NCBI GenBank assembly: GCA_017962545.1 | Contig: JAGCVD010000025.1 | Span: 1-51,090 of the forward strand | Direction of reading: 5' to 3' | DNA: 51,090 nucleotides | From: Bacteroidales bacterium | Lineage (GTDB): Bacteria; Bacteroidota; Bacteroidia; Bacteroidales; P3 | Notes under the pieces: model-generated | Seen by the model: only the letters and a program-made list of their open reading frames with translations | Told to the model about the DNA's origin: nothing | Database searches by the model: none | Part shown: positions 15,916 through 25,700 of the stretch, one piece after another | Layout: the number at the start of each line of letters is the position of its first letter | Numbering within the stretch: position 1 is the stretch's first letter | Program-made: the position numbers and the translations under genes

Positions 15916-17517
15916 CTACCGCCGCTTCTGCATCTTGCGCCGTATGGCCTCACGCACCAAAACCTCCGGCGACAGCTTCTTGTCGTTGTCACCCCATATC
16001 TGTGCACGATAACAGCTAACACTGAGGTTGCGCGTGGTGGCGCTGTTCCAATTGGTGCAAGTCCCGTCGGAGACATACACGTCGGCCACACGGAACATCA
16101 CGGCATTCAAGGTGTAGGAAATCTCCATGTTGACAGTGTCGAACTGCAGGATATTCAACGTGCCGCTCTTCATACACCACAACTCACTGTTATTATACTC
16201 TGACGTAAAATTATAGTATATAACAGGATGATAATAATAATAGTCTTGATTATTATAGTGTGGATAACAATCCAAATAAGTGTAGGTACTGTCGTAGGAA
16301 GTATGTTGGTAGATATACAGGCTGGTGAGATTGTAGCTGTAGGAACTTACGGCAGGCGCCGGAGTGAAATGAAACGAGAGTGAAGGCATAGCTCTGTTGC
16401 CCGACGGCAACGTTCCGATAGTAATAAAATGTAGTGATTGACCATAATTCTCATCATAATGGTTCCAATACACAGAAGGATACGAGTCCGTCCAACTGAC
16501 GCTGCCGAAGGTGACACTGGTGCCGCTCGATGCCACCTCGAAGGTCCTCACCTCCCCGTAGCTGGTGCCGTTGGCGTTCTTGGCGTAGGCGCGATAAGAG
16601 TAGGTACCCTCCTCCAGATTGGTCAACGTGACGGAGATGCTGCAACTGGTGGTTCCTGCGGCACCCGTCTGGTTGACAACCATGCCGCTCGAGATTGTCG
16701 GCGTTCCCGTACCCTTCTTGTAGCATATGCCCGCCTGGGTCAGCGGTGCCGCACCGCTGGTGGGCACCTGGCCCGTGCACACCGCCGTCAACGACATCGG
16801 GTTCACCGTGGCCGTGCCCGTAGTCACAGTGGGCGTCGGCGCACGCATCGTGAAGGTGCGCGTGGCGCCATAGCTGGTGCCGTAGGCGTTGGTGGCATAG
16901 GCGCGGTAGGTGTATAGCTTGTCGTACTGCAACCCCGTGAGTTTCACCGAGAAACTGAACGCCGCGCTGCCATCGTAGCCTGTCGCCCCCACATGGCTGC
17001 CGCTCACGGTAGGGGTGCCGCTGCCCTGCACATAGCAGATGCCGCACTCCGTGACAGGGAGCTCGCCGGGGTTGGTGACATTGCCGTCGACCATCACCTG
17101 ATCGGCCCCCATGGTGTAGCCTTCCGTCGTCACCACAGGGGCATGGGCGTCGACCCGGAACGTCTGCACATCACCGTATGCGGTGCCGAGACGGTTGACC
17201 GCATAGGCGCGATAGCTGTAGTCGACATTGTGCCTCACCTCCTCGAGCACGGCGCGGAAAGAGCCTTTGCCGCCCGTCGGCACCGCAGCCCGCAGACACA
17301 TGTTGTCCATTGTAGGGGTCGCCGACCCACTGGTCACGTAGCAAATGCCACAGTCCGTCACATCGGTGTTGCCGTCGTCGACAATAACTCCCGTTAGCTT
17401 CACGCTCATACGGTCAACAGAAACCTCACTGTCGTGGGTCTCCACTTCAGGCACCGTCATCGTCTTGGTACAGCCGACAAGGCACAGCACCGCCAACAGA
17501 AGGAAACACTTTTTCAT
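15916..17517 (-). CDS. Surface lipoprotein with three FN3-like repeats
   Basis: The 533-residue product has a lipobox LVGC (Cys16). ATG at 17517 is chosen because it begins the signal peptide MKKCFLLLAVLCLVGC; an upstream extension to 17601 has no signal character. Three homologous repeats of about 100 residues follow (roughly 24-130, 131-230, 231-330). Each carries GICY, then YxYRAYAxNxxGTxYGxxxTF, an FN3/Ig-like pattern of Bacteroidota surface lipoproteins. The last 200 residues form a tyrosine-rich domain I do not recognise (YIYQHTSYDSTYTYLD), ending in a basic tail. Binding of glycan or protein on the cell surface is a reasonable guess. It appears monocistronic. Confidence 0.85.
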   Translation of the reverse strand: MKKCFLLLAVLCLVGCTKTMTVPEVETHDSEVSVDRMSVKLTGVIVDDGNTDVTDCGICYVTSGSATPTMDNMCLRAAVPTGGKGSFRAVLEEVRHNVDYSYRAYAVNRLGTAYGDVQTFRVDAHAPVVTTEGYTMGADQVMVDGNVTNPGELPVTECGICYVQGSGTPTVSGSHVGATGYDGSAAFSFSVKLTGLQYDKLYTYRAYATNAYGTSYGATRTFTMRAPTPTVTTGTATVNPMSLTAVCTGQVPTSGAAPLTQAGICYKKGTGTPTISSGMVVNQTGAAGTTSCSISVTLTNLEEGTYSYRAYAKNANGTSYGEVRTFEVASSGTSVTFGSVSWTDSYPSVYWNHYDENYGQSLHFITIGTLPSGNRAMPSLSFHFTPAPAVSSYSYNLTSLYIYQHTSYDSTYTYLDCYPHYNNQDYYYYHPVIYYNFTSEYNNSELWCMKSGTLNILQFDTVNMEISYTLNAVMFRVADVYVSDGTCTNWNSATTRNLSVSCYRAQIWGDNDKKLSPEVLVREAIRRKMQKRR

Positions 17518-17579
17518 AACAGCCAGAACATACTCATTATCAGTTAAGTAAAAATCATCATACATATATTTGCCATTTG

Positions 17580-17587
17580 CAAATATA
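17580..17587 (-). promoter_or_regulatory. -7 promoter element of the FN3 lipoprotein gene
   Basis: TATATTTG on the minus strand matches TAnnTTTG, with the start expected near 17573 and a leader of about 55 nt. No TTTG is found at the normal distance. Confidence 0.45.
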
Positions 17588-17652
17588 CACAAATTATTCA
17601 AACTACGAACTCCCGCGTAGAAATAGGCACCATTCTACATCCCTCTAGGTAC

Positions 17653-17674
17653 CATCCTCGCATCATCCTCGCAT
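17653..17674. repeat. Perfect 11-bp tandem repeat (two copies)
   Basis: catcctcgcat occurs twice in direct succession (17653-17663, 17664-17674) in the 265-base gap between pnp and the FN3 lipoprotein gene. Confidence 0.7.
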
Positions 17675-17726
17675 TTTAACATTTCAGATGCGGAAAAAAT
17701 GGCTATACTAAGCTTCTCGAAAACAT

Positions 17727-17760
17727 AAAATAAGCGAGACTGGCAAGCCTCGCTTATTTT
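17727..17760 (-). terminator. Intrinsic terminator of pnp
   Basis: A perfect 12-bp stem (aaaataagcgag / ctcgcttatttt) has a 10-base loop and ends in a T-run on either strand. It lies 22 bases past the pnp stop and may also work in the other direction. Confidence 0.85.
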
Positions 17761-17782
17761 GTATGTAAGTGTACGTTGGGCA

Positions 17783-20053
17783 TTAGCGACGACGGCCACC
17801 ACCGTTACCGGAGCTGCGGCGCTCACCACCGCGGTCGCCACCTTCGCGACGGCCATGACCACCACGGTCGCCGTCACGACGGCCACCGTTACCACCTTCG
17901 CGGCGGACGGGCTTCTCCTCCACATAACCTTCGGGCTTGGGGAGCAGGGCCTTGCGGCTGAGCTTAATCTTGCCATTCTTCTCGTCGAAGGCTATAACCT
18001 TCACCTGGAACTCGTCGCCCACATGGATGAGGCCTTCTAGTGTTTCGGGATGACCCCACTCGTACTCGCTGATGTGCATCAGGCCTTCCTTGCCGGGCAG
18101 GAACTCCATGAAGGCACCGAACTCAACAATCGAGACGACCTTGGCGTCGAAGATGTCGCCCACTTCGGGGACGGTGCAGATGTCCTTGATCCACTTGAGG
18201 GCGGCGGCAATGTCGTCCTTGTTCTGCGAAGCGACGTCGACGATGCCGAACTCGCCTTCCTCTTCGATATTGATGATGGTGTTGGTCTCGGCCTGAATCT
18301 TCTGGATGACCTCGCCACCCTTGCCGATGACGGCACCGATAAAATCTTTCGGAATCTTGATTTGCTCGATACGGGGCACAAAGTCCTTGTAGTCGGCACG
18401 GGGCTCGGGGATGGTCTCGAGAATCTTGTCAAGGATGTAGAGACGCCCCTGACGGGCCTGCTCAAGAGCCTTGGCCAACACGTCGTAGCTGAGACCGTCA
18501 ACCTTGATGTCCATCTGGCAGGCGGTGATACCGTCGCGGGTACCGCAGACTTTGAAGTCCATGTCGCCAAGGTGATCCTCATCGCCGAGGATGTCGCTCA
18601 GCACGGCCCACTTGTCACCCTTCGAGATGAGACCCATAGCGATACCTGCCACAGGCTTGCGCAGCTTCACGCCGGCATCCATCAACGCCATGCAGCCGGC
18701 GCAGACGGTGGCCATCGAAGAGGAACCGTTGGACTCAAGAATATCGGAAACCACACGGATGGTGTAGGGGCATTCTTCCTCGGTGGGGAGCACCTCCTTG
18801 AGTGCGCGCCAGGCCAAGTGGCCATGACCCACCTCGCGGCGGCTGGTGCTGCCACTGCGTTTCACCTCGCCAGTAGCGAAGCCGGGGAAGTTGTAGTGCA
18901 GTAGGAAGCGGCGCATGCCCTCGATAACGGCACCGTCGATTTTCTGCTCGTCGAGCTTGGTACCGAGGGTACAGGTGCTGAGGGACTGGGTCTCGCCGCG
19001 GGTGAAGATGGCGCTACCGTGAGCCGAAGGCAGATAGTCGGTCTCGCACCAGATGGGGCGAATCTCATCGAGCTGACGGCCGTCGAGACGGGTGCGCTCG
19101 TTGAGCACCATGTCGCGCATGGCCTCACGCTCGGTGTCATGATAGTAACGGTCAATCATGAACTTGATCTCGTCCGTGAGGGTCTCCTCAGTATAGTTGG
19201 CGTCGATAAATTCCTGCTTGATGGCGGCGAAGCCGTCCTCGCGCTGGTGTTTGTTGGCGATGCCCTGTTTGCTGAAGTCGTAGCACTTCTGGTAGACGGC
19301 GTCGCGAACACGCTGGCGCAGCTCCTCGTCGTTCACCTCGTGGCAGTACTCGCGCTTCTCGGTCTTGCCAGTCTCGACAGTGAGCTCGTTCAGCACGCGG
19401 CACTGAATCTTGATGGCCTCGTGGGCGGCCTTGAGAGCGCCGAGCATCACGTTCTCGCCGACCTCCTTCATCTCGCCTTCCACCATCATGATGTTGTCCT
19501 CGGTGGCGGCCACGATAAGGTCGAGGTCGGCACGCTCGATGTCGGCCATGGGGGTGTTGATGACGTACTGGCCGTCGAGGTAGCTCACGCGCACCTCGCT
19601 GACGGGGCCGTTGAAGGGGATGTCGCTCACAGCGAGAGCCGACGCGGCGGCCAGGGCTGCCAGCTGGTCGGGCATGGTGTCTTTATCGCCGCTGATGAGG
19701 GTGATGTTGACCTGCACCTCGGCGTGGAAGTTGTCGGGGAAAAGAGGACGAAGGGCACGGTCAACCAGTCGGGCGATGAGAATCTCATGCTCCGAAGGAC
19801 GGGCCTCACGTTTGAAGAAACCGCCAGGGAAGCGGCCCATGGCAGCGTATTTTTCCTGATAGTCAACGGTGAGAGGCATAAAGTCGACGTTCTCGCCCAC
19901 CTCTTTCTTAGAACAGACGGTGGCAAGGAGCATCGTGTCGTTCATGCGGACCACGGCAGCGCCGTCGGCCTGTTTGGCCAACTTGCCGGTCTCGATTTCG
20001 ATCATGCGGCCATCGCCGAGGTCGAAACGCTTAGTGATAATGTGTTCGTTCAT
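17783..20053 (-). CDS. pnp: Polyribonucleotide nucleotidyltransferase (PNPase)
   Basis: This 756-residue 3'-5' phosphorolytic exoribonuclease degrades RNA in the cytoplasm. Two RNase PH domains are present, the first with [20 protein letters not shown] and the second with THGSAIF-type and [12 protein letters not shown] motifs. An alpha-helical linker lies between them, then a KH domain ([15 protein letters not shown], about residue 570) and an S1 domain ([20 protein letters not shown], about residue 670). The last 40 or so residues form an unusual [11 protein letters not shown] tail, rich in Arg and Gly, a likely RNA-binding extension beyond the standard S1 end. It has its own promoter (20178-20208), a hairpin in the leader (20085-20109) and a terminator after the stop. 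Confidence 0.97.
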   Translation of the reverse strand: MNEHIITKRFDLGDGRMIEIETGKLAKQADGAAVVRMNDTMLLATVCSKKEVGENVDFMPLTVDYQEKYAAMGRFPGGFFKREARPSEHEILIARLVDRALRPLFPDNFHAEVQVNITLISGDKDTMPDQLAALAAASALAVSDIPFNGPVSEVRVSYLDGQYVINTPMADIERADLDLIVAATEDNIMMVEGEMKEVGENVMLGALKAAHEAIKIQCRVLNELTVETGKTEKREYCHEVNDEELRQRVRDAVYQKCYDFSKQGIANKHQREDGFAAIKQEFIDANYTEETLTDEIKFMIDRYYHDTEREAMRDMVLNERTRLDGRQLDEIRPIWCETDYLPSAHGSAIFTRGETQSLSTCTLGTKLDEQKIDGAVIEGMRRFLLHYNFPGFATGEVKRSGSTSRREVGHGHLAWRALKEVLPTEEECPYTIRVVSDILESNGSSSMATVCAGCMALMDAGVKLRKPVAGIAMGLISKGDKWAVLSDILGDEDHLGDMDFKVCGTRDGITACQMDIKVDGLSYDVLAKALEQARQGRLYILDKILETIPEPRADYKDFVPRIEQIKIPKDFIGAVIGKGGEVIQKIQAETNTIINIEEEGEFGIVDVASQNKDDIAAALKWIKDICTVPEVGDIFDAKVVSIVEFGAFMEFLPGKEGLMHISEYEWGHPETLEGLIHVGDEFQVKVIAFDEKNGKIKLSRKALLPKPEGYVEEKPVRREGGNGGRRDGDRGGHGRREGGDRGGERRSSGNGGGRRR

Positions 20054-20084
20054 TTGTTTTTATTGTTTTCTATTACTTTACCGC

Positions 20085-20109
20085 AGCTTCGGGGACCATC
20101 CCCGAAGCT
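20085..20109 (-). promoter_or_regulatory. pnp: Strong hairpin in the pnp leader RNA
   Basis: A perfect 10-bp stem, AGCTTCGGGG with CCCCGAAGCT, has a 5-base loop. It lies between the pnp promoter and the ATG and has no T-run after it, which argues against a plain terminator. In E. coli a pnp leader stem is the target of RNase III and PNPase autocontrol; a similar role here is inference. Confidence 0.6.
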
Positions 20110-20177
20110 CATAAAAGTGTTAATTTCAAATATCTATCTCCTTCGACGGGCATCTAAAGACCGGCAAAAAGAAAGTG

Positions 20178-20208
20178 CAAAGTTACGAAATTTGAGCGAT
20201 ATAGCAAA
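20178..20208 (-). promoter_or_regulatory. pnp: Promoter of pnp
   Basis: A -33 TTTG (20205-20208) lies 19 bases from -7 TAACTTTG (20178-20185), an exact Bacteroidota match. Transcription would start near 20170, downstream of the rpsO terminator, giving pnp an independent message with a leader of about 115 nt. Confidence 0.75.
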
Positions 20209-20240
20209 CTTTTTTTGATATATCCGAATTAAAGATAAAG

Positions 20241-20271
20241 AAAAAAGGTCTCCCAGAGAACCCGGGAGACC
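20241..20271 (-). terminator. rpsO: Intrinsic terminator of rpsO
   Basis: GGTCTCCC (minus strand, from 20271) pairs with GGGAGACC (to 20247) across a 9-base loop and is followed by TTTTTT. It lies 29 bases past the rpsO stop. Confidence 0.9.
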
Positions 20272-20299
20272 CCAACCATAACCAAATAAATATGAAAAA

Positions 20300-20569
20300 C
20301 TATTTTCTGAGGTTGAGTTGTTTGATGATGGCACGGTAGCGTTCGATGTCCGTCTCTTTGAGGTAGTCGAGCATCTTGCGGCGCTTGCCAACCAAACCGA
20401 CCAGGGCGCGTTCACTCACCTGGTCCTTCTTATTCTGCTTCATCAACTCGGTGAGGTGCTGGATGCGATAGGTAAACAACGCAATCTGGCCTTCAGCACT
20501 GCCGGTATCTTTGGCAGATTTGCCATACTGGGCGAATATCTCTTCTTTCTTTTCTTTTGTCAGATACAT
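20300..20569 (-). CDS. rpsO: 30S ribosomal protein S15
   Basis: The 89-residue protein has the exact family length and the core TGSAEGQIALFTYRIQHLTELM, then the C-terminal KRRKMLDYLKETDIERYRAIIKQLNLRK. S15 binds 16S rRNA early in 30S assembly. The rpsO-pnp order is widely conserved, but here a terminator and a second promoter separate the two genes. It has its own promoter at 20619-20649. Confidence 0.98.
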   Translation of the reverse strand: MYLTKEKKEEIFAQYGKSAKDTGSAEGQIALFTYRIQHLTELMKQNKKDQVSERALVGLVGKRRKMLDYLKETDIERYRAIIKQLNLRK

Positions 20570-20618
20570 AACGTGTTACGTTTGTTTTTATCTCTTTTTC
20601 CGTTCTTGATTTCGGCTG

Positions 20619-20649
20619 CAAAAATACGACTATTTCTTAAACTGGCAAA
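20619..20649 (-). promoter_or_regulatory. rpsO: Promoter of rpsO
   Basis: A -33 TTTG (20646-20649) is 19 bases from -7 TATTTTTG (20619-20626) on the minus strand. The start is expected near 20612, giving a leader of about 40 nt. Confidence 0.7.
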
Positions 20650-20716
20650 ATATTTTTGCTATTTCGTTCAATTTTAACGTTTATTAAGAGAACTGACCAG
20701 ACATTTACACGATGTA

Positions 20717-21112
20717 TCACCACTCGATGGCCGCGGAAATCTCGGAAGCCAGGGCCTTCAACTCCTCGGGAGTCATTGCGACATGGTGCCCGAAGTTGAG
20801 GTCGCCGGGCTTGTTCAGGGGCATGAGATGGATGTGGACGTGGGGCACGTCAATACCTACCACCGCTTCGCCAACCTTGATACAAGGGCATACCTTCTTC
20901 AAGCCCTTGGCTACTTTTTTTGCGAACAGATGAAGCTCACAAAAAAGTTCGTCATCGAGGTCGAAGATATAATCGACCTCCTGTTTGGGGATACACAAGA
21001 CATGACCCTTAACAACAGGATTAATGTCAAGGAATGCAAAGCAGTGCTCCGTCTCGGCCACTTTGTAGCACGGTATCTCACCGGCGACAATCTTACTAAA
21101 AATACTTGCCAT
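20717..21112 (-). CDS. HIT family nucleotide-binding protein
   Basis: This 131-residue cytoplasmic protein carries the histidine triad HVHIHLM (His91, His93, His95) and the family N-terminus SIFSKIVAGEIPCYKV. The layout is that of the HINT/HinT branch, whose members hydrolyse nucleoside phosphoramidates and adenylates. It follows greA by two bases and is surely cotranscribed with it. No terminator is obvious after it; rpsO starts from its own promoter downstream. Confidence 0.95.
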   Translation of the reverse strand: MASIFSKIVAGEIPCYKVAETEHCFAFLDINPVVKGHVLCIPKQEVDYIFDLDDELFCELHLFAKKVAKGLKKVCPCIKVGEAVVGIDVPHVHIHLMPLNKPGDLNFGHHVAMTPEELKALASEISAAIEW

Positions 21113-21114
21113 AA

Positions 21115-21588
21115 CTATCGCTCTATTTTGGTGAGTTCAAATGTCATCTTGCCTGCGGGAACGTTAACCTCGACAAGGTCGCCGACCTTGTGCCCTAGGA
21201 ATGCCGAGGCGAAAGGCGAGGTAACGCTTATCTTGCCCTGCTTGAGGTTAGCCTCACTCTCAGGCACAATGGTGTATTTCTGAACCATCTTGTTCTTGGT
21301 GTTTCGGATGGTGATGATGGACAGCAACAGCACCTTCGAGGTGTCGATTTTGCTCTCGTCAAGCAGACGAGCGTTAGCCACAAGGTCCTGCAGTTTGCTG
21401 ATACGCGCTTCGAGATGGCCTTGTGCCTCCTTGGCGGCGTCGTACTCGGCATTCTCCGAAAGGTCACCCTTATCGCGCGCCTCAGCGATGGCCGCAGAAG
21501 CTGCAGGGCGCTCGACGACGATAAGGTGGTGAAGTTCATCCTTCAGTTTCTGAAGACCTTCTTCGCTGTAATACTTTATTTCTGCCAT
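21115..21588 (-). CDS. greA: Transcription elongation factor GreA
   Basis: The 157-residue protein has the family length. The N-terminal coiled coil runs through LQKLKDELHHLIVVERP, AEARDKGDLSENAEYDAAKEAQ and LEARISKLQ, including the acidic tip residues that work at the RNA polymerase active site. The C-terminal FKBP-like domain contains SPFASAFLGHKVGD. GreA rescues backtracked polymerase by stimulating transcript cleavage. The PorV-like gene upstream ends in a terminator only 33 bases before this start, so greA depends on a promoter I cannot identify or on readthrough. Confidence 0.97.
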   Translation of the reverse strand: MAEIKYYSEEGLQKLKDELHHLIVVERPAASAAIAEARDKGDLSENAEYDAAKEAQGHLEARISKLQDLVANARLLDESKIDTSKVLLLSIITIRNTKNKMVQKYTIVPESEANLKQGKISVTSPFASAFLGHKVGDLVEVNVPAGKMTFELTKIER

Positions 21589-21613
21589 GATATGTCTATT
21601 TATTCAAGCGTTT

Positions 21614-21649
21614 AAAAAGTGGGAAAGGCTTGTTGGAAAAGCCTTTCCC
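21614..21649 (-). terminator. Intrinsic terminator of the PorV-like gene / secDF locus
   Basis: An 11-bp perfect stem (gggaaaggctt / aagcctttccc, 21621-21649) with a 7-base loop is followed on the minus strand by ACTTTTT. It lies 26 bases past the stop of the PorV-like gene. Confidence 0.9.
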
Positions 21650-21674
21650 ATATTAGGATTATGTGCGATTGCTC

Positions 21675-22742
21675 TTAGAAACGCAGGCTGGCTCCGATGG
21701 AGTGGGTGCCACGCATAGGCGATGCCGACTGGAAAGAGTAGTCAATGGTGATACCCGTTTTACCGTCATCCTTGGCGAGAGGCACGTCGACCGACGCACC
21801 GGCGCAGATACCATTGTTAGCCGTGGCGGCATCTCCGCTCAAGAGACCGGGCTGCATAATATATCCACAACGCAGCTGGAACATCTTAAGCAGACTGTAC
21901 TCGACGCCAACGATATAGTTATCGCGCAAGAATGCATTGGAGGTGAAGGCTGCTGCCAGGGTTAGGCGCTGATCCCAGTTCTCAAAAAGGAAGTCGTAAG
22001 AGATACCAATGTTGAGGCAGGTGGGAAGCTCCATCTCGGCGGCACGCGTCTCAACGGTGAAATTGTTGCCAGCAGTGTTGACCATCTGCAGTGATAGGCC
22101 AGTACCGCCGAACTTCATCGAAGGACCCCAGTTCTTCAGAGAGATACCAAACTTGAGTTCATCATCCTCACCAGTGACATACTGGATACCAGCGTCGATA
22201 CCTAAGCCCGAGCCACTGACATTGTCGGTGCTCTCGGTGACAACCTTGAAGAGAATGGAACCATGAATGGTGTTGGTGAAACTATGGGCGTAAGCCACAT
22301 TAATGTTCATGTAGCTGGGCGAGAAGGTACCATTACCACCCTCAGGGCTGAGGTAGGTAGTGACATCGATATCACCAAAGCCCATGGACATAATGTAGAC
22401 ACCAGCTACACCGCGCTCGAAGATACGCACGGCAAGACCGAAGGTATTGATGGTGGCGCCGCTGGATAGTCCGCTCTTACCACCATACAGCATAGTGTTG
22501 GTATAGCCCACCTCGATACTCTCGACGAAAGCAAGACCGGCCACATTGGAGAACATGGAACTGAGGCCTCGCACATTGGCCACGTTAACGCCACCCCAAC
22601 CAGTGTTGCGTGCCCAGGGGTTGATGAGCAACTCAGAAGCACCGGCTGTGCCACGACGTTCGTCATTGCCGGCGTAAGCCGACTGTGACGTGAGGGCCGC
22701 GAGGACCACAACTACAGCAAATATTCTAAATATATTTTTCAT
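21675..22742 (-). CDS. PorV/PorQ family outer-membrane beta-barrel
   Basis: This 355-residue exported protein has a signal peptide ending near AYAG. The mature start resembles PorV/PorQ proteins: TAGASELLINPWARNTGWGGVNVANVRG, then SMFSNVAGLAF. Repeated amphipathic strands and a terminal Phe (GASLRF) indicate an outer-membrane barrel. In T9SS, PorV receives cargo from the SprA channel and carries it to the attachment complex, while PorQ partners PorZ. Its place directly after a large protein with a T9SS-like C-terminus suggests it is a cargo-specific partner, not necessarily the main PorV. Confidence 0.85.
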   Translation of the reverse strand: MKNIFRIFAVVVVLAALTSQSAYAGNDERRGTAGASELLINPWARNTGWGGVNVANVRGLSSMFSNVAGLAFVESIEVGYTNTMLYGGKSGLSSGATINTFGLAVRIFERGVAGVYIMSMGFGDIDVTTYLSPEGGNGTFSPSYMNINVAYAHSFTNTIHGSILFKVVTESTDNVSGSGLGIDAGIQYVTGEDDELKFGISLKNWGPSMKFGGTGLSLQMVNTAGNNFTVETRAAEMELPTCLNIGISYDFLFENWDQRLTLAAAFTSNAFLRDNYIVGVEYSLLKMFQLRCGYIMQPGLLSGDAATANNGICAGASVDVPLAKDDGKTGITIDYSFQSASPMRGTHSIGASLRF

Positions 22743-22778
22743 TTTCTGTAATGTTTTTGTCGTTAGGTGTTACATGTG

Positions 22779-25700
22779 TTAGAAACCGAAAGAGTTGAGG
22801 TCGACAGGACGCATCGTGCCGAACCATTTGACGACACGCTCGCCGATGCCAGGCACCGTGATATGGATAAGATACATACCGCCGGCAATGGGAATACCCG
22901 TCTGGTTGTGGAGATCCCAGTCGTAGGTAGTGCTGTTGACCGGCGTGGGACCGAGGGAACGAACCAGCGTACCATCAGAAGTGTAGATACGTATGTAGCA
23001 ACCTTCCTTCTTGCCATCCTTATTGACACCGGTGGGCAGGTTAATGAAGCGTACCTTGGTCTCCAGTTGGCTGGCTGTTTCATAGTTGGAGTAACTATAG
23101 TAGGGGTTGGGAACTACATTTATCAAACTCAGGATGGAATCGACATAACTCTGTCGAGCACCATTGGCGGTGGCCAGGTTCTCAAGAACGGCATCGGAGG
23201 GGTTGATGACGAACTGGTAAACCGGCATATTCTTGTTGATGGCGGTATTACCTGTACGCATGGCGTCGGTGCCATTGAAGCTCATATACTTGCTGTAAGG
23301 AGTACGGATGTCGATGTCAACAGTCACATCACAGGGGATATCCTTCGGATTGTCGAAAGCATAGCGCGGGTTGACCAAAGGTATGTTGACCCAAGCCGTG
23401 GAAGCATAGAGCATGGCGATAGAGTCGCGGACGGGCACATAGTTGTCGGCTCGGCTGACAAGACCCTTGTAGAGCAACTTGGTACCTGTGGTGGGATAGA
23501 GCTCCGAATTGAGCATGCGCTCAGCAGATTGCAGCATATTCATTGCCCAACGGCCGGCATCATAACTCGGAGTGACATAGGTAGTATATGCGCTTCTATT
23601 AATGCCATTATCGCGATCAAGCAAGTCATAGAATGTCTGACGCGTAGCGTTCATCACATAGATGTAGTGACGTCCACCGAGGACGTAGTTCTGCGTACCT
23701 TCCATTGTCGAGTTATCGGGGTTCCACATCATGTCACGGCCATTGTGCTGCACGTAACGCGAGTCTTCACCAAACATGATGTTCAAACGCTCACCGCTGA
23801 CAGTGTTGATGGCGTAACCTGGGAACCAACCCATACCGTTGGCCGAGATGTACTCGGGATCGTCAGTGCTACCGGCAGCATAGGTAATACCCTGTGCAGC
23901 GCATTCGGCAGCCGTCAGACCGTCTTTATTGACGGAAGCGTGGCGACGCACGGCGAAACGACGGGCATTGCCTTCGGAAAGAGTATAGTCATCGCACATC
24001 TCGACAACCGGGCAACGTGTCCACTTGCTTTGGTCAGCAGTGAGAACGATACGCACACTGGGCAACTTAGCAAGTTCATTGTAGTTGAGAGCCTTGTTGA
24101 AGATATTCGTCAACAACATGCGCTCAAGACGATAACGGCTGACACCAAGGCTGTCAAGCATATGGTCATCGTCGGTGATGAAAGAGGCGAAACTGAAGCC
24201 CGGATGGAACGGCATCGTAGAGACGACACCATAGGGAGCCCAAGTACCACCCACAACACTCTCATAGACCTGTGTCTTGTCAATACCCTCACTGGAGTCA
24301 ATGGATGAAGAGACCGTGGCGGAATAGACTTTCCATGCCTTGAAATAGTCTTCATCAAGGTAGGCCTCGTTGACACTGTACGGCGAAGACGAAGAGATAA
24401 AGTTCTCATAAGCATTGGCAGAGAACTGGCTACCAGAACGAATCCAGTTATAAATCAAGTAGGAATCGTTATCGGGCAAGCCATACAACCACTGCTTGTT
24501 CTCGTCAGCAAACTTCATGGACGAGCCCAACAGGGCACCCTCTTTGACAAATCCTTGATAGAATTTACCAGGATAATAGTTAGTCTTGTATGTACCATCT
24601 GTGTTTTTATAGCCAGAGACATCAATACTGGAAGCTGCCGCCTTGGGGTTAAGCAGAGAGACAGCAATACCGAGTTCAGGGAATATCTGCTCATTATAAC
24701 GCGAGATGGAGAAGTGTGACCACACGCGAGTGAATGTGTCATAAACAGGACCACCGTCAGCATTAACGATGCACCAGCGGGTGTTCTTGTTGACACCACC
24801 GCCTACCGTATCATTGTTGACATTGGTGATATTACCATCGGCGTCATAGATAGCGTTCCAGAAGAGGATGTTGAAGCGGCCTTCTTTCAACTTGAGCGGG
24901 TCGATGACGCGCACGTTGATAGGACCGTAGTTCTCTTCATACTGAGGATGAGCGATGATACAGGGGCTGGTCATATAGGAGCGGTCACCCTGACCACCGA
25001 TGCCTGTAGTAAAGTTGTTCACATAGGTGCCGGGGCCCTTGCCTTCAACACCAGGGGCACCCATCAACTCGGTGATGGACTGCTCGGTGAGACGCAGACC
25101 TGAAGTGGTACCATTACCAAATCCCTCGATACGAATAATGTTGGGGCTCATACCGAATTCAGCCTGGGCAACCTTACCACCGTCTTCAACGGCAGGATTG
25201 TGAGGAATGACCGTGATGGGGGTAATACTTCCACCACGCTCGTTCTTACGACCAGCAAGGTAAGGCTCTTTCTGACCATCGAGGAAAGCTGCCTCTGTCT
25301 GAGAATACTCTTTGAAGCGGTTTTGTGCATATGCGATGGCGATAAAGTAGTATTCCCTATTATTCACCAAACCGGTATTCTGACCAGTGGCAAAAGCATC
25401 GTTGGTAATGCGGAAGACATGCTGGATACCTTTGTTGGCACCCTCGACCATCACAGTACCTGTAAGCAGACCGGTCTGCGTGTTGGTGGTGAAATTAGTA
25501 AGTGTACCGATAGGCAGACTGGGGTTGGGGTTCCAGGTGGTGTCAATGTGATGAACCACAGTGTCACCAGCGCTGGTGATAGTCCAGACCGTATCTATCG
25601 ACAGGATGGTATCGTAGTAGTTCTCAATATCGCACTGGGCAACCAAACGAGCCTTCGAGGCATCGTTGATGTCGGCGATAGAAGTGTTGCCATCTTTCAA

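Noticed and set aside
17518-17601. N-terminal extension of the FN3 lipoprotein
   Set aside because: The lipoprotein signal begins at 17517, and the -7 element at 17580-17587 lies inside the extension.
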